A stretch of 54,761 bases of DNA from an uncultured Pelagibacteraceae bacterium. Lineage in GTDB: Bacteria > Pseudomonadota > Alphaproteobacteria > Pelagibacterales > Pelagibacteraceae. Below the pieces are notes generated by a model. The model made no database searches and was not told the DNA's origin. It worked only from the letters and a program-made list of their open reading frames with translations. This document shows, one piece after another, positions 16,701-27,116 of this stretch. The translations under genes were made by a program, and so were the position numbers. The stretch is from the NCBI GenBank assembly GCA_902586125.1, contig CACIGI010000008.1:1-54761 (forward strand). The letters run 5' to 3'. Position 1 is the stretch's first letter, and each line of letters begins with the position of its first letter.

Positions 16701-17870
16701 TTTAAAAATGGTGATAAAGTAAAAGCCAACACAAAAATTTGTGAATGGGATCCTTATACCACACCAGTAATTGCTGAAAAAAGTGGTATTGCAAGCTATG
16801 TTGATTTAATTGATGGTGTATCTATCCAAGAGACTACAGATGATGCGACAGGTATATCTTCAAAATCAGTAGTTGATTGGCGTTCTCAATCAAAAAGTAC
16901 AGACTTAAAACCAAGAATTACTTTAAGAGATGAAAAAGGAAACGTAATTAAAAAGGCGGATGATAATGAAGCAAGATATTATTTAGTTCCTGACTCAATT
17001 TTATCAGTTAAAGATGGTCAAAAAGTTTCTGCAGGTGATGTGATTGCTAGATTACCTAAAGAAACTACTAAAACTAAAGATATTACTGGAGGTCTTCCAA
17101 GAGTTGCTGAATTGTTTGAAGCTAGAAAAGCTAAAGATAGTGCAATAATTGCTGAAAATGATGGGCAAGTTATATTTGGAAAAGAAGTTAGAGGAAAACA
17201 AAGAATATCAATTGTGCCTGAAGATGGATCGGAACCATCTAACTATTTAATACCTAAAGGAAAACATATTAATTTTAATCAAGGTGAAAAAATTAAAAAA
17301 GGAGAATATTTGTTAGATGGACAACCATTACCTCACGATATTCTGAGAATTATGGGTATAAAAGATTTAACTGAGTATTTTGTTAATCAGGTTCAAGAGG
17401 TCTATAGATTACAGGGTGTAATTATTAACGATAAACACATAGAAACCATCTTAAGACAAATGTTGAAAAAAGTTGAGGTAAAAACTACTGGTGAGTCTTC
17501 TTATTTACCTGGTGAAATCATTGATAGAATTAAATTTGATAATGTTAATGAAAAATTAAAATCTGAGGGTAAAAAGCCTGCTACTGGAGAAAGAGTTTTA
17601 ATGGGGATTACCAAAGCTTCTCTGCAAACCGAGTCCTTTATTTCTGCTGCATCATTCCAGGAAACTACAAGAGTTCTTACAGATGCTGCTATCAAAGGTA
17701 AAGTTGATCCACTTAATGGCTTAAAAGAGAATGTAATAGTCGGACGATTAGTACCTGCTGGAACTGGTAATATTAAAAATAAGTGGAACAAAAAAGCTCT
17801 ACAAGATGACAATAAATTTCTTTCTGAGCAAGAACAGATTGAACAGCCAGAAACCCCTGTAAATCAATAA
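13701..17870 (+). CDS. rpoC: RNA polymerase beta' subunit
   Basis: Predicted 1389-aa beta' subunit. The N-terminal zinc site [22 protein letters not shown] is intact, and the catalytic NADFDGDQM with three Asp residues binds Mg2+. Bridge-helix and trigger-loop regions include [18 protein letters not shown] and [19 protein letters not shown]. The second zinc site is altered: the usual last Cys of CxxxxxxCxxC is Ser ([11 protein letters not shown], Ser codon 16383-16385), while an extra Cys appears in the upstream element (ECDCKN). The short C-terminal tail is Gln/Glu-rich. It ends the rplKAJL-rpoBC block; the next gene begins after a 166-bp structured leader. Confidence 0.99.
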   Translation: MKKELTDLFKNSEISEAQNFNSIKISLASPEKIKSWTYGEIKKPETINYRTFRPEKDGLFCARIFGPIKDYECLCGKYKRMKFRGIICEKCGVEVTKSNVRRERMGHINLATPVAHIWFLKSLPSRIALTVDMKLKEVERVLYFENFIVIEPGLTGLQKNQLLNEEELAKYQDEYGEEAFTAGIGAEAVLEMLKNLDLNLEKKNLVDYIKETKSKVNEERAIKRLKLIESFIETGQKPEWMIMTVVPVIPPELRPLVPLDGGRFATSDLNDLYRRVINRNNRLKRLMDLKAPDIIIRNEKRMLQESVDALFDNGRRGRVITGTGKRPLKSLAEMLKGKQGRFRQNLLGKRVDYSGRSVIVVGPDLKLHECGLPKKMALELFKPFLYARLNKLGLASTIKQAKKLVEKETNAVWDALELIVREHPVLLNRAPTLHRLGVQAFEPKLIEGDAIELHPLTCAAFNADFDGDQMAVHVPLSLEAQLEARILMLSTNNILSPSNGKPIIVPSQDMILGIYYLSQEPVTDKPAGYFLNADQIEFALSSGQIKVHSTIISRFETIDEKGNQKFEKYTSTAGRFLLANLLPKNNNIKFSLIDRILPKKTVSEIIDIVFRFCGQKTTVIFCDRLKDLGFKHAFKAGISFGKDDLVIPENKTQLIDDTKKLIADYETQYAEGLITRGEKYNKVVDAWSKCTDKVAGEMMKGISATQKTSEGLKINSVFMMADSGARGSAAQMKQLAGMRGLIAKPSGEIIESPITSNFKEGLTALEYFNSTHGARKGLADTALKTASSGYLTRRLCDVAQDLTVTKKECDCKNPGFIELSEILEGGNVVVSLSERALGRVTFDDVKHPITGEIIIKKLTMIDEAGCDKIDSAGIKSVKVYSVMTCGSKEGVCATSYGRDLSRGQMVHVGEAIGMISAQSIGEPGTQLTMRTFHVGGTASVKQDSQIVTKNEGTLKIINSNILEDSKKNLIVMGRNTQLSIEDDNGVQIAVYKVAYGSKLFFKNGDKVKANTKICEWDPYTTPVIAEKSGIASYVDLIDGVSIQETTDDATGISSKSVVDWRSQSKSTDLKPRITLRDEKGNVIKKADDNEARYYLVPDSILSVKDGQKVSAGDVIARLPKETTKTKDITGGLPRVAELFEARKAKDSAIIAENDGQVIFGKEVRGKQRISIVPEDGSEPSNYLIPKGKHINFNQGEKIKKGEYLLDGQPLPHDILRIMGIKDLTEYFVNQVQEVYRLQGVIINDKHIETILRQMLKKVEVKTTGESSYLPGEIIDRIKFDNVNEKLKSEGKKPATGERVLMGITKASLQTESFISAASFQETTRVLTDAAIKGKVDPLNGLKENVIVGRLVPAGTGNIKNKWNKKALQDDNKFLSEQEQIEQPETPVNQ

Positions 17871-17899
17871 AAATAACACATTTGTTAACTAGTTTTAGT

Positions 17900-17927
17900 T
17901 TGACAAAATTAAATTAATAAGTAATTT
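17900..17927 (+). promoter_or_regulatory. Putative promoter of the rpsL-rpsG-fusA operon
   Basis: TTGACA (17900-17905) is a perfect -35 consensus, with TAATTT (17922-17927) after a 16-bp spacer. It lies 30 bp after the rpoC stop and about 110 bp before rpsL, upstream of two stem-loops. The -10 is imperfect. An internal promoter starting the str operon is inferred; read-through from rpoC may also contribute. Confidence 0.5.
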
Positions 17928-17950
17928 GGCGATATTTTTTGGTTGGAATG

Positions 17951-18000
17951 TAGTGTTAACTTTAGACACTAAACGCTGCCACAAATAACCTGTCAGTTAT
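17951..18000 (+). promoter_or_regulatory. Structured leader of rpsL: two stem-loops
   Basis: Two perfect inverted repeats lie in the rpsL leader: TAGTGT/ACACTA (17951-17956 and 17966-17971, loop 9 nt) and ATAAC/GTTAT (17985-17989 and 17996-18000, loop 6 nt). Neither is followed by a T-run typical of a terminator. Ribosomal-protein operons often carry autoregulatory leaders; in E. coli the str operon is controlled by S7, though at the rpsL-rpsG spacer. Here that spacer is only 2 bp, so control could have moved to this leader; this is inference. Confidence 0.45.
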
Positions 18001-18036
18001 TTCATTCAAAAATAAATAATAATAAAATTTACAGAT

Positions 18037-18408
18037 ATGCCAACTATTAACCAGTTGTTAAGAAAAAAAAGAAGTAAACCAATTGCTAGGAACAAAGTTC
18101 CAGCATTACAAAAACAACCACTTAAAAGAGGTGTTTGTGTAAAAGTTTATACAACAACACCAAAAAAACCTAACTCTGCTTTAAGAAAAGTTGCTAGAGT
18201 AAGATTATCAAATGGTTTTGAGGTAACTGCTTATATACCTGGAGAAGGTCATAATCTTCAAGAACACTCTGTCGTATTAATTAGAGGTGGAAGGGTAAAA
18301 GATTTACCAGGTGTTCGTTATCATATCTTGAGAGGTAATCTAGACACTCAAGGAGTGGCAAATAGAAAGAAAAGAAGATCTTTGTACGGAACAAAAAAAG
18401 GTAAATAA
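18037..18408 (+). CDS. rpsL: 30S ribosomal protein S12
   Basis: Predicted 123-aa S12 of the decoding centre. It starts [12 protein letters not shown] and has the two accuracy loops [17 protein letters not shown] (including the streptomycin-critical Lys) and [15 protein letters not shown]. Lys is present at the position mutated in streptomycin-resistant strains, so the sequence looks wild type. First gene of the str operon, 2 bp before rpsG. Confidence 0.99.
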   Translation: MPTINQLLRKKRSKPIARNKVPALQKQPLKRGVCVKVYTTTPKKPNSALRKVARVRLSNGFEVTAYIPGEGHNLQEHSVVLIRGGRVKDLPGVRYHILRGNLDTQGVANRKKRRSLYGTKKGK

Positions 18409-18410
18409 AA

Positions 18411-18881
18411 ATGTCTAGAAAAAAAACACAGCCTAAAAAAAATATTGTTCCTGATCCAAAATTTAATTCTACAATTATTCCTAAATTAATTAATAATATT
18501 ATGTATGATGGCAAAAGAGGTGTAGCTACTAAAATAGTTTATGATGCTATTGAAAAGATTAAGACTAAATCGAAAGATGAACCTATTAATATTTTCAACG
18601 AAGCAATTAATAATATTAAACCAACCGTTGAAGTGAGATCACGAAGAGTGGGCGGTGCCACATATCAAGTCCCAGTTGAAGTTAAAAGTAAAAGAGCACA
18701 AGCTTTAGCTATCAGATGGCTTATTGATTCAGCAAGAAAAAGAAAAGATAAACATATGTCTGATAAAATTTTTAATGAACTTTATGATGCGTACGAAAAA
18801 AAAGGTGCAGCTGTAAAGAAAAAAGAGGATGTGCATAAAATGGCAGAGTCTAATAAAGCTTTTGCACACTTTAGGTGGTAA
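18411..18881 (+). CDS. rpsG: 30S ribosomal protein S7
   Basis: Predicted 156-aa S7, the primary binder of the 16S 3' major domain and organiser of the head near the E site. Conserved segments are VRSRRVGGATYQVPVEVKS, RALAIRWLIDSARKR-like (here RAQALAIRWLIDSARKRK) and the C-terminal HKMAESNKAFAHFRW. It sits between rpsL and fusA, the normal order. Confidence 0.98.
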   Translation: MSRKKTQPKKNIVPDPKFNSTIIPKLINNIMYDGKRGVATKIVYDAIEKIKTKSKDEPINIFNEAINNIKPTVEVRSRRVGGATYQVPVEVKSKRAQALAIRWLIDSARKRKDKHMSDKIFNELYDAYEKKGAAVKKKEDVHKMAESNKAFAHFRW

Positions 18882-18887
18882 AATATT

Positions 18888-20966
18888 ATGGCCAGAACTC
18901 ATACATTAAATAAATATAGAAACATTGGGATCATGGCTCACATTGATGCTGGGAAAACAACTACAACTGAAAGAATTTTATATTACACAGGGAAAAGTCA
19001 TAAGATTGGTGAAGTTCACGATGGTGCAGCCACCATGGATTGGATGGAACAAGAACAAGAGAGAGGTATTACAATTACATCAGCAGCAACAACCTGTTTC
19101 TGGCAAGATCATAGAATTAATATTATTGATACACCAGGTCACGTAGATTTTACCATTGAAGTTGAAAGATCACTTAAAGTACTTGATGGTGCAGTTGCAG
19201 TGTTTGATGGTGTAGCAGGTGTAGAACCTCAATCAGAAACAGTATGGCGTCAAGCTGATAAATATAAAGTTCCAAGAATTTGTTTTGTAAATAAGTTAGA
19301 TAGAACTGGTGCAGATTTTTTTAGATGCGTTGATATGATTAAAGAGAGATTGGGAGCAAAACCATTGGTTATACAAGTACCAATCGGTATTGAAGCCTCT
19401 CTAACTGGTGTTGTTGATCTTGTTAAAATGAAAGCACAAGTTTGGAAAAATGAAGCCTTAGGTGCTGAATGGGAATATAAAGAAATCCCAGAAGATCTTA
19501 AAGAAATCTCTCAAAAATATCGAACAGAATTAGTCGAAATGGCTGTAGAGCAAGACGAAAAACTGATGGAGTCTTATTTAAATGGTGAAGAAATTAAAGA
19601 AGAAGATTTAATTAAATGTATAAGAAAAGGAACATTAAACTTTGATTTTGTTCCTGTATTAACAGGTTCAGCTTTTAAAAATAAAGGTGTTCAGCCATTA
19701 CTTGATGCAGTGATTAATTATCTTCCAAGCCCTATAGATATTGGTTCAATTAAAGGAACTAAATTGGGATCAGAGGACGAAATTGAAATGAAATTTGATG
19801 ATACTGCACCATTTTCTGCATTAGCATTTAAAGTAGCAAATGACCCATTTGTTGGATCATTAACATTTATCAGAATTTATTCAGGTACAATAAAAACAGG
19901 AACGGCAGTATACAATTCATCAAAAGAAAAAGAGGAAAGAGTTGGTAGAATGTTATTAATGCATGCCAACTCTCGAGAAGACATTAAAGAAGCTAATGCA
20001 GGTGATATCGTATCACTAGCTGGCTTGAAAAATACCATTACTGGTCACACGCTCTGTAATAAAGATAATCCAGTTCTTCTAGAACCTATGGAATTTCCTG
20101 ACCCAGTAATTGAAATTGCTGTTGAACCAAAAACAAAAGCTGACCAAGAGAAAATGGGTGAAGCTTTGGGCAGATTAGCCAAAGAAGATCCTTCATTTAG
20201 AGTTTCATCTGACGAAGAGTCTGGACAAACAATTATTAAAGGGATGGGTGAATTACACCTAGATATCATTGTTGATAGAATGAAAAGAGAATTTAAAGTT
20301 GAAGCTAATGTTGGAGCTCCACAAGTGGCATACAGAGAGACAATAGAAAATTCTTCAGAAGTAGAATACACACACAAAAAACAAAGCGGTGGTGCAGGAC
20401 AATTTGCAAAAGTAAAATTATTAGTAGAACCGCAAGAAGCTGGTAAAGGGAGAGCTGTTGAAAGTAAAATCAAAGGGGGAGCAATTCCAAAAGAATTCAT
20501 TCCAGGTGTTGAAAAAGGTATTGAAACAGTTTCTGATGGTGGAATTTTAGCAGGGTTTCCAATGATTGATTATAAAGTTACTATTTTAGATGGTCTACAC
20601 CACGATGTTGACTCTAGCGTATTAGCTTTTGAACTTGCAAGTAGAGCATGTTTTAAAGATGCTTGCACAAAAGGTGGTCTAAAATTATTAGAGCCAGTTA
20701 TGAGAGTAGAAGTTGTAACACCTGAAGATTATATGGGTGATGTTATTGGAGACTTAAACAGTCGAAGGGGACAAATAAGCACTCAAGAGCAAAGAGGTAA
20801 TGCTACAATAATAACTGCGATGGTGCCTTTAGCAAATATGTTCGGATATATTAATAGTTTAAGATCAATGTCACAAGGGAGAGCACAATATTCTATGTTT
20901 TTTGATCATTATGCAAAAGTCCCGCAAAATGTTCAAGACGAAGTAACAAAAAAAATAGCAGGCTAA
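18888..20966 (+). CDS. fusA: Elongation factor G
   Basis: Predicted 692-aa EF-G, the GTPase that drives tRNA-mRNA translocation. G-domain motifs are [15 protein letters not shown] (about residues 17-31), [20 protein letters not shown] and [10 protein letters not shown]. Domain III-V features include [14 protein letters not shown] and the domain IV tip [13 protein letters not shown]. Standard length and location. No tuf follows before rpsJ, only 1 bp of spacing. Confidence 0.99.
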   Translation: MARTHTLNKYRNIGIMAHIDAGKTTTTERILYYTGKSHKIGEVHDGAATMDWMEQEQERGITITSAATTCFWQDHRINIIDTPGHVDFTIEVERSLKVLDGAVAVFDGVAGVEPQSETVWRQADKYKVPRICFVNKLDRTGADFFRCVDMIKERLGAKPLVIQVPIGIEASLTGVVDLVKMKAQVWKNEALGAEWEYKEIPEDLKEISQKYRTELVEMAVEQDEKLMESYLNGEEIKEEDLIKCIRKGTLNFDFVPVLTGSAFKNKGVQPLLDAVINYLPSPIDIGSIKGTKLGSEDEIEMKFDDTAPFSALAFKVANDPFVGSLTFIRIYSGTIKTGTAVYNSSKEKEERVGRMLLMHANSREDIKEANAGDIVSLAGLKNTITGHTLCNKDNPVLLEPMEFPDPVIEIAVEPKTKADQEKMGEALGRLAKEDPSFRVSSDEESGQTIIKGMGELHLDIIVDRMKREFKVEANVGAPQVAYRETIENSSEVEYTHKKQSGGAGQFAKVKLLVEPQEAGKGRAVESKIKGGAIPKEFIPGVEKGIETVSDGGILAGFPMIDYKVTILDGLHHDVDSSVLAFELASRACFKDACTKGGLKLLEPVMRVEVVTPEDYMGDVIGDLNSRRGQISTQEQRGNATIITAMVPLANMFGYINSLRSMSQGRAQYSMFFDHYAKVPQNVQDEVTKKIAG

Positions 20967-20967
20967 A

Positions 20968-21276
20968 ATGGAAAAACAGAATATTAGAATTAAACTCAGA
21001 GCTTACGACAATAAAATTTTAGATGCCTCGACTGAAGAAATTGTAAATACAGTTAAAAGAACTGGTGCTACAATAAAAGGTCCGATTCCATTACCCACTA
21101 AAATTGAAAGATATACAGTATTAAGATCTCCTCATATAGATAAAAAGAGTAGAGAACAATTTGAGTCTAGAACTCATAAAAGATTGATTGATATAATTGA
21201 GCCAACTCCACAAACTGTTGAGGCTTTAATGAAGTTAGATTTAGCATCAGGTGTTGATGTGGAGATTAAGATATAA
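20968..21276 (+). CDS. rpsJ: 30S ribosomal protein S10
   Basis: Predicted 102-aa S10 of the 30S head, also NusE in antitermination through NusG/NusB. Motifs include [34 protein letters not shown] and [11 protein letters not shown]. It begins the S10 operon but is separated from fusA by a single base, so the str and S10 operons are fused. Confidence 0.98.
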   Translation: MEKQNIRIKLRAYDNKILDASTEEIVNTVKRTGATIKGPIPLPTKIERYTVLRSPHIDKKSREQFESRTHKRLIDIIEPTPQTVEALMKLDLASGVDVEIKI

Positions 21277-21278
21277 TT

Positions 21279-21989
21279 ATGAGTGAAATTGCTTTATTAG
21301 GAAAAAAAATTGGAATGACTAGAGAATTTTATAAATCTGGTCAGTTAGTGCCAGTTACTGTATTGAAAATGGAAAAGGCTAGAGTAATCCAGGTAATAGA
21401 TAAAGAAAAAAGAGGCTACACTGCAGTTCAACTTGGATACGGTAAAATCAAAAGTTCAAAACTAACCAAGGCTATGAAGGGTTATTTTTCTAAAAGAAAT
21501 ACTGAAGCCAAAAGGAAACTTAAAGAATATAGGGTTCAAAACATTGAAAATTATAAAGAGGGAAATGAATTTGGATTAGAGATTTTTAAAGATGTTAAAT
21601 TTGTAGATACTAGATCAAAAACAATTGGAAAAGGTTTTGCAGGCGCTATGAAAAGGCACAATTTTGGTGGTTTAAGAGCTACACACGGGGTTTCAATTTC
21701 ACATAGATCACATGGTTCAACAGGTCAAAGGCAAGATCCTGGCAAGGTATTTAAAGGGAAAAAAATGGCTGGACATATGGGAGATAAATTAAGAACTATG
21801 CAAAATATAGAAATTATTAAAACTGATCTAGAAAATGAGCTTCTATATTTGAAGGGATCCATCCCAGGAGCAAAAAACTCTGAAATTTTAGTAAAAGGTT
21901 CAGTTAAAAATATAAAAAAAATGACTATCAGTGAAAAACACAAAGCTGCTGAATTAGCGAAAAAAACACCGGAGAAAAAGAAAAAATAA
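21279..21989 (+). CDS. rplC: 50S ribosomal protein L3
   Basis: Predicted 236-aa L3, an early assembly protein whose loop approaches the peptidyl-transferase centre. Motifs are LLGKKIGMTREF at the N-terminus and FAGAMKRHNFGGLRATHGVS with SHRSHGSTGQRQDPGKVFKGKKMAGHMG. It is longer than the ~210-aa common form owing to a Lys-rich C-terminal tail (KKTPEKKKK). The stop overlaps the rplD start by one base. Confidence 0.98.
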   Translation: MSEIALLGKKIGMTREFYKSGQLVPVTVLKMEKARVIQVIDKEKRGYTAVQLGYGKIKSSKLTKAMKGYFSKRNTEAKRKLKEYRVQNIENYKEGNEFGLEIFKDVKFVDTRSKTIGKGFAGAMKRHNFGGLRATHGVSISHRSHGSTGQRQDPGKVFKGKKMAGHMGDKLRTMQNIEIIKTDLENELLYLKGSIPGAKNSEILVKGSVKNIKKMTISEKHKAAELAKKTPEKKKK

Positions 21990-22612
21990 TGAAAGTCGAT
22001 AAAATTAATTTAGATGGTAAAAAAAGTTCTATAGAAGTCTTAGATAAGATTTTTTCAGCTAAGATTAATAAGAGATTAGTGAACACAGTTTTATATAAGA
22101 CCAATGCTAATTATAAAGGTAGACATGCAAAAACTAAGCAGCAAAATGAAGTTTCGGGTCCTACATCAAAAATTTATGCACAAAAAGGAACAGGTAATGC
22201 TAGACACGCAAGTAAAAAAGCCCCAATTTTTGTTGGTGGTGGTATAGCTCACGGTCCTAAAGGAGAGCTTTCATATAAAAAAAGAAAATTAAATAAGAGT
22301 GAAAAAAAACAAAGTATAGCATCTTTAATCAGCGATAAGACAAAGAATAAAAATCTTTTAATTTTTAGCGATTTTAGCTCTAAGATAAAAAAAACTAAAG
22401 AGATGAACTTAATTCTAAAGAAATTTCAAATATCAAATTCAATAATAATTTTAGACAAAACTTCAAAAGATAATGTTGAAAAATCAATTAGAAATATTCC
22501 AAATATTAAAGTAACAGATATTAATCATTTTAGTGCGTTTGATATAGTTAAGTTTGAAAAAGTTGTGTTTACCGAAACATCTGTAAAGGAATTAGAAAAG
22601 AGGTATGCTTAA
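21989..22612 (+). CDS. rplD: 50S ribosomal protein L4
   Basis: Predicted 207-aa L4, with the extended loop that lines the nascent-peptide tunnel (TKQQNEVSGPTSKIYAQKGTGNARHA) and GGGIAHGPKGELSYKKRKLNK. L4 is the autoregulator of the S10 operon in E. coli; no equivalent leader was found, since rpsJ follows fusA directly. It ends just before rplW. Confidence 0.97.
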   Translation: MKVDKINLDGKKSSIEVLDKIFSAKINKRLVNTVLYKTNANYKGRHAKTKQQNEVSGPTSKIYAQKGTGNARHASKKAPIFVGGGIAHGPKGELSYKKRKLNKSEKKQSIASLISDKTKNKNLLIFSDFSSKIKKTKEMNLILKKFQISNSIIILDKTSKDNVEKSIRNIPNIKVTDINHFSAFDIVKFEKVVFTETSVKELEKRYA

Positions 22613-22613
22613 G

Positions 22614-22907
22614 ATGGATAAGATACATTTATACGACAAAATTTTATCACCTTTAGTGACTGAAAAATCAACAAATTTATCAGAACAAAATAAGATTGTA
22701 TTTAAAGTGCCATCAAAAGCAAATAAGAAAAATATAAAAAACAACATCGAAAAAATTTTTAAAGTTAATGTTACTAAGGTAAATATTATCAATAAACAAA
22801 ATAGAACTAAATTAACTAGAGGAAGAAAAGTTAAAGTCTCTGGTTTTAAAAAAGCAATTATAACACTTAAAAAAGGTCAAAGTATTGATCTAACAACCGG
22901 AATTTAA
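22614..22907 (+). CDS. rplW: 50S ribosomal protein L23
   Basis: Predicted 97-aa L23 at the tunnel exit, docking site for trigger factor and SRP. It has ILSPLVTEKSTNLSE and VNIINKQNRTKLTRGRKVKVSGFKKAIITLKKG. The start at 22614 is preferred to the in-frame ATG at 22605: the AAGAGG site at about 22598-22603 is about 10 nt away from 22614 but touches 22605. This leaves one base after the rplD stop. Confidence 0.95.
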   Translation: MDKIHLYDKILSPLVTEKSTNLSEQNKIVFKVPSKANKKNIKNNIEKIFKVNVTKVNIINKQNRTKLTRGRKVKVSGFKKAIITLKKGQSIDLTTGI

Positions 22908-22908
22908 A

Positions 22909-23748
22909 ATGGCACTAAAAACATTTAAACCATACACAAAATCTACTAGAGGAACAATTCTTGTTGATAGAACTGGTCTTTGGAAAGGTAAACCATTTAA
23001 ATCTTTAGTTTCACCAAAAAATGCAATGAAAGGGAGAAACAACAACGGCCATATTACATCTATAAATAGAGCTGGTGGACATAAAAAAATGTATCGACAT
23101 GTCGATTTTTATAGAAAAAAATTTGATATGTCTGCAACAGTGGAAAGGATTGAATATGATCCAAACAGGTCTTGTTACATTATGTTAGTTAAATTTGATG
23201 ATAATTCACATGCATATTATCTTGCACCACAAAAAATAAAAGTGGGTGATAAAATTGAAAATGGATCAAAAAAAGAGATAAAAATTGGAAATTGCATGCC
23301 GTTACAGGATATCCCTGTTGGTATAGATATTCACAATGTAGAAATACAACCAGGCGGTGGAGGTAAAATTGCAAGATCTGCTGGAACTTCTGTCACGATT
23401 AGTGGATTAGATGGCAATTATAGTTTGATTAAACTAGCATCTGGTGAAGTGAGGAAGATTGATTCAAGATCATTGGCAACTATTGGTGTATTAAGTAATC
23501 CTGATCAAAAAAATATTAAAATTGGTAAAGCAGGCCGATCAAGATGGTTAGGAAGAAGACCTCACACTAGAGGTGTTGTTAAAAATCCAGTAGACCACCC
23601 ACATGGTGGTGGAGAGGGTAAATCAGCAGGTGGAAGACATCCAGTTTCTCCTAAAGGACAATCAGCAAAAGGATTGAAAACAAGAGACAATAAGAGAACT
23701 GATAAATACATTGTTAAGAGAAGAAACAAGAGGAAGGATACAAAATAA
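22909..23748 (+). CDS. rplB: 50S ribosomal protein L2
   Basis: Predicted 279-aa L2, required for subunit association and peptidyl-transferase activity. It begins [15 protein letters not shown] and contains [30 protein letters not shown] and the catalytically important [17 protein letters not shown] with the essential His, then RNKRKDTK at the C-terminus. Normal length; overlaps rpsS by one base. Confidence 0.99.
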   Translation: MALKTFKPYTKSTRGTILVDRTGLWKGKPFKSLVSPKNAMKGRNNNGHITSINRAGGHKKMYRHVDFYRKKFDMSATVERIEYDPNRSCYIMLVKFDDNSHAYYLAPQKIKVGDKIENGSKKEIKIGNCMPLQDIPVGIDIHNVEIQPGGGGKIARSAGTSVTISGLDGNYSLIKLASGEVRKIDSRSLATIGVLSNPDQKNIKIGKAGRSRWLGRRPHTRGVVKNPVDHPHGGGEGKSAGGRHPVSPKGQSAKGLKTRDNKRTDKYIVKRRNKRKDTK

Positions 23749-24047
23749 TGGCTAGAGCAGTATGGAAAGGACCTTTTGTGGAAGAAAGTTTAATTAAAAA
23801 AGTTGATAAATATAAAACTGATCCAAAAAAAATTCCTATTAAAACTTGGTCAAGAAAATCAACAATAATTCCAGATTTTGTAGGAGTTAGTTTTTTGATC
23901 TATAACGGAAAAAAATTTATACCCATTACCATATCTGAGGACATGGTTGGTCATAAGTTAGGTGAATTTGCACCAACAAGAACTTTCTTTGGTCATACAC
24001 CTGCAGATAAAAAGGCAAAACCTGCTGAGGCAGAAGCTAAGAAATAG
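23748..24047 (+). CDS. rpsS: 30S ribosomal protein S19
   Basis: Predicted 99-aa S19 of the 30S head. It shows [33 protein letters not shown] and [13 protein letters not shown]. The C-terminal tail ([15 protein letters not shown]) is Ala/Lys/Glu-rich and slightly longer than usual. rplV follows after 2 bp. Confidence 0.98.
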   Translation: MARAVWKGPFVEESLIKKVDKYKTDPKKIPIKTWSRKSTIIPDFVGVSFLIYNGKKFIPITISEDMVGHKLGEFAPTRTFFGHTPADKKAKPAEAEAKK

Positions 24048-24049
24048 TT

Positions 24050-24448
24050 ATGAGTAAAAAAAAGAAATTAGTAAAAAAAAACGAAAAAGTGGTGAAATCT
24101 ATAAACAATAATATTAGATCAAGTGTAAGAAAACTTAATCCTATTTTAAAAGGTATAGTTGGGAAAAAAGTAGAGTTAGCTATTAGAGATCTTCAATTTT
24201 CAGAAAAAAGAATTACACGTGATATTAGAAAGACTATTTCATCTGCTATTGCAAACGCAGAAAATAATTTTCAGTATGATATCGATAAACTTGTAGTTAA
24301 AGAAGCCTATTGTGGAAAGAAAATTACTATGAAGAGGTTTAGACCAAGAGCAAAAGGAAGAGCTGCACCAATTTTGAAACCTTATTCAAGTGTTACAATT
24401 ATTTTATCAGAAGCAAAAAAAATGGAGAGTCATGGGACAAAAAGTTAA
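24050..24448 (+). CDS. rplV: 50S ribosomal protein L22
   Basis: Predicted 132-aa L22, whose hairpin lines the exit tunnel. The core has [28 protein letters not shown], and [26 protein letters not shown], the tunnel loop. It is about 20 residues longer than the E. coli protein because of a Lys-rich N-terminal extension. Its 3' end overlaps the rpsC start by 17 bp. Confidence 0.97.
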   Translation: MSKKKKLVKKNEKVVKSINNNIRSSVRKLNPILKGIVGKKVELAIRDLQFSEKRITRDIRKTISSAIANAENNFQYDIDKLVVKEAYCGKKITMKRFRPRAKGRAAPILKPYSSVTIILSEAKKMESHGTKS

Positions 24449-25112
24449 TCCGGTAGGTTTTAGATTAGGTGTTAACAGAGGTTGGGACTCTGTTTGGTAC
24501 GCAAAAAAGAAGGATTTTGGAAATTATCTCATAGAAGATTTTAAAATAAGAGAATATATCAAAAAAAATGTAATTAATTCTGGAGTTTCAAAAGTGATGA
24601 TCGAAAGAACAGCAAACAAATGTTATGTTACAATTTACACTTCTAGACCAGGTTTTGTTATTGGAAAAAAGGGTAGTGATATTGATAAGATAAAAAATAA
24701 TCTATCTAAATTTACTTCAAATGAGGTTACTTTAAATATTAAAGAAGTTAAAAAACCTGAGACAAATGCTTATCTAGTTGCTGAAAATATTGCTCAACAA
24801 TTAGTTAAAAGAATTTCTTATAGAAGAGCAATGAAAAGAGCAATGCAATCTTGTTTAAGATTAGGTGCTAGAGGAATTAAAGTTTCAGTAAGTGGAAGAT
24901 TGGGTGGAAATGAAATAGCTAGAACTGAATGGTTAAGAGATGGCAGTATACCATCTCACACATTAAGAGCCGATATAGATTATGCTGAGGCAGAAGCACT
25001 GACGACTTATGGAATTATTGGAATAAAAGTTTGGATCTACAAAGGTGAGGTTTTTGCTAAAGAATTTAGTCAAGAAACAAATAAAGTTACGCCTAAAGAG
25101 GGAAAACGATAA
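24432..25112 (+). CDS. rpsC: 30S ribosomal protein S3
   Basis: Predicted 226-aa S3 at the mRNA entry site. The start [20 protein letters not shown] is the family N-terminus and has GGAGAG a few bases upstream; an in-frame ATG 42 bp earlier lies inside rplV and is rejected. The KH domain has [15 protein letters not shown], and the C-terminal domain has [24 protein letters not shown]. Ends directly at the rplP start. Confidence 0.98.
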   Translation: MGQKVNPVGFRLGVNRGWDSVWYAKKKDFGNYLIEDFKIREYIKKNVINSGVSKVMIERTANKCYVTIYTSRPGFVIGKKGSDIDKIKNNLSKFTSNEVTLNIKEVKKPETNAYLVAENIAQQLVKRISYRRAMKRAMQSCLRLGARGIKVSVSGRLGGNEIARTEWLRDGSIPSHTLRADIDYAEAEALTTYGIIGIKVWIYKGEVFAKEFSQETNKVTPKEGKR

Positions 25113-25523
25113 ATGTTACAGCCAGTTAGAACAAAATGGAGAAAAGCTCACAAAGGTAGAATTCATGGAACTGCCTCGAGAGCAAATTTCATTAACTATG
25201 GTGCATACGCTTTAAAAGCACTATCTCCTGATAGAGTTACTGGTAAACAAATAGAGGCTGCTAGAGTTGCCCTAACAAGGCACATGAAAAGACAAGGAAG
25301 AGTATGGACAAGAATTTTTCCAAATGTTCCAGTTTCAAAAAAACCTATTGAAGTACGTATGGGCAAAGGAAAAGGTTCACCAGAATTTTATGCGTGTCGT
25401 GTAAAACCAGGAAGAATTTTATTTGAAGTAGATGGTGTTTCAGAACAGATAGCCAAAGAAGCTTTATATAAAGCATCTGCAAAACTACCAATTAAAACAA
25501 AAACCATTAAAAGATTTGCTTAA
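25113..25523 (+). CDS. rplP: 50S ribosomal protein L16
   Basis: Predicted 136-aa L16, positioned near the A-site tRNA elbow. It starts [16 protein letters not shown] and includes [30 protein letters not shown], the conserved segment with the Arg that is hydroxylated in some bacteria. Standard length. One base separates its stop from rpmC. Confidence 0.98.
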   Translation: MLQPVRTKWRKAHKGRIHGTASRANFINYGAYALKALSPDRVTGKQIEAARVALTRHMKRQGRVWTRIFPNVPVSKKPIEVRMGKGKGSPEFYACRVKPGRILFEVDGVSEQIAKEALYKASAKLPIKTKTIKRFA

Positions 25524-25524
25524 T

Positions 25525-25716
25525 ATGAAAAAACAAGAAATTAAAAAACTATCAAAAGATCAAATTGTAAAAAACATTGATAAATTTAAAAAAGATTTAT
25601 TTAATTTTAGATTTCAAAAGATGAATTCACAGATTACAAATCCTGCAAAAATCAGTGAAATTAAAAAAACAATTGCTAGATTAAAAACAATATTAAAAGG
25701 AAAATTAAATGCCTAA
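25525..25716 (+). CDS. rpmC: 50S ribosomal protein L29
   Basis: Predicted 63-aa helical-hairpin protein L29 near the tunnel exit. It has the pattern [20 protein letters not shown], then [16 protein letters not shown] and a second helix ending in LKGKLNA. ATG at 25525 is chosen over an upstream TTG that lies in the rplP stop region. Overlaps the rpsQ start by 8 bp. Confidence 0.96.
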   Translation: MKKQEIKKLSKDQIVKNIDKFKKDLFNFRFQKMNSQITNPAKISEIKKTIARLKTILKGKLNA

Positions 25717-25945
25717 GAAAATATTAACAGGTGTGGTTGTAAGTGATAAACCAAACAAAACAATAACTGTTTTAGTTGAAAGAAAATATTCTCATCCATT
25801 ATTTAAAAAAGTAATTAAAGTAAGAAAAAGATATAATGCCCATGATGAAAATAACAAATTTAAAACAGGTGATAAGGTATCAATAATTGAGAGTAAGCCT
25901 TTCTCAAAAAATAAGAAATTTCAAGTAATGGAGAACACAAAGTAA
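25709..25945 (+). CDS. rpsQ: 30S ribosomal protein S17
   Basis: Predicted 78-aa S17, an OB-fold primary 16S-binding protein. Characteristic segments are [40 protein letters not shown] and [18 protein letters not shown]. Normal length. Its stop shares one base with the rplN start. Confidence 0.98.
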   Translation: MPKKILTGVVVSDKPNKTITVLVERKYSHPLFKKVIKVRKRYNAHDENNKFKTGDKVSIIESKPFSKNKKFQVMENTK

Positions 25946-26313
25946 TGATACAGGTCCAGACAGAATTAAATGTAGCTGATAATACCGGAGCAAAGAAAAT
26001 TGAATGTATTAAAGTCCTAGGTGGATCAAAAAGAAGATATGCAAGCATAGGAGACACGATAGTGATTGCAGTTAAAGAGGCAATTCCCAAAGGAAAAGTA
26101 AAAAAGGGGTCAGTTCATAAAGCTGTGGTGGTAAGAGTAAAAAAAGGAATTCATAGGGATGACGGGTCAAAAGTTAGATTTGACAATAATGCTGCTGTTC
26201 TTGTTGATGATAAAGGTGAACCAGTTGGAACTAGAATTTTTGGTCCAGTAACTAGAGAATTAAGGAATAAAGGGCAAATGAAAATAATCTCATTAGCCCC
26301 AGAGGTTTTGTAA
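25945..26313 (+). CDS. rplN: 50S ribosomal protein L14
   Basis: Predicted 122-aa L14 at the subunit interface. It starts [20 protein letters not shown] and has [23 protein letters not shown] and [16 protein letters not shown]. One of the most conserved proteins in this block. Overlaps rplX by one base. Confidence 0.99.
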   Translation: MIQVQTELNVADNTGAKKIECIKVLGGSKRRYASIGDTIVIAVKEAIPKGKVKKGSVHKAVVVRVKKGIHRDDGSKVRFDNNAAVLVDDKGEPVGTRIFGPVTRELRNKGQMKIISLAPEVL

Positions 26314-26561
26314 TGATTAAAAAAGGTTTAAAAGTTCGAGTTTTATCAGGTAAAGATAAAAAAAAAGAAGGTGAAGTAATTGAAATTGATAGACCAAACA
26401 ACAGAGCAAAAGTTAAAGATATTAATATGGTAAAGAGGCATGTAAAAACAACTAAGGAAAAAAAAGGTGGAATTTTTTCAAAGGAAAGTTTTATTCATTT
26501 ATCAAATTTAAAACTAATTAACGAAAAAACAAAAACTAAGAAAACTGAGGCTAAAAAATAA
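26313..26561 (+). CDS. rplX: 50S ribosomal protein L24
   Basis: Predicted 82-aa L24, an assembly initiator. The KOW motif is [20 protein letters not shown], followed by [21 protein letters not shown]. It is shorter than the ~104-aa E. coli protein, with the C-terminal part reduced to a Lys/Thr tail. Overlaps rplE by one base. Confidence 0.97.
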   Translation: MIKKGLKVRVLSGKDKKKEGEVIEIDRPNNRAKVKDINMVKRHVKTTKEKKGGIFSKESFIHLSNLKLINEKTKTKKTEAKK

Positions 26562-27115
26562 TGACTCCGAGATTGAAAGAACTTTATTATAAAGAAATAC
26601 AACCTGCATTAAAATCTCAATTTGGTTTTAAAAATTTATACATGGGTCCAAAAATTGAAAAAATTGTATTAAATATGGGCTTAGGTTTAGATGGAAATGA
26701 CTCAAAAATATTAAAATCTTGTGAGGAGGACTTAGCAAAGATAACAGGTCAAAAACCTGTGACTACTAAATTTAAAAAATCAGTTGCAAATTTTAAAACA
26801 AGAAAAGGGTCTAATGCTGGCTTAAAGGTAACGCTTAGAAAAGATAAAATGTATGAATTTTTAGATAGACTTGTGAATATAGCTTTGCCAAGAATTAAAG
26901 ATTTTAGAGGTCTGTCTGCAAATGGTTTTGATAAATTTGGAAATTACACATTTGGAGTTAAAGAACATATCATATTTCCAGAAGTAAGTTTTGATCGCGC
27001 CGATAAGATTCGTGGAATTGATATTGTGATAGTAATATCAGCTAAAAGTAAGGAGCATAGCTTTGCTCTTTTAGAAAAATTAAATTTTCCATTTATTAAA
27101 AAAGGAGACAACTAA
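26561..27115 (+). CDS. rplE: 50S ribosomal protein L5
   Basis: Predicted 184-aa L5, which binds 5S rRNA and contacts P-site tRNA. It contains [45 protein letters not shown] and the terminal [18 protein letters not shown] with [12 protein letters not shown]. Standard length and place; 1 bp before rpsN. Confidence 0.99.
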   Translation: MTPRLKELYYKEIQPALKSQFGFKNLYMGPKIEKIVLNMGLGLDGNDSKILKSCEEDLAKITGQKPVTTKFKKSVANFKTRKGSNAGLKVTLRKDKMYEFLDRLVNIALPRIKDFRGLSANGFDKFGNYTFGVKEHIIFPEVSFDRADKIRGIDIVIVISAKSKEHSFALLEKLNFPFIKKGDN

Positions 27116-27116
27116 A

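Noticed and set aside
24390-24431. Earlier start of rpsC inside rplV
   Set aside because: The conserved S3 start [13 protein letters not shown] lies at 24432 and has its own ribosome-binding site.
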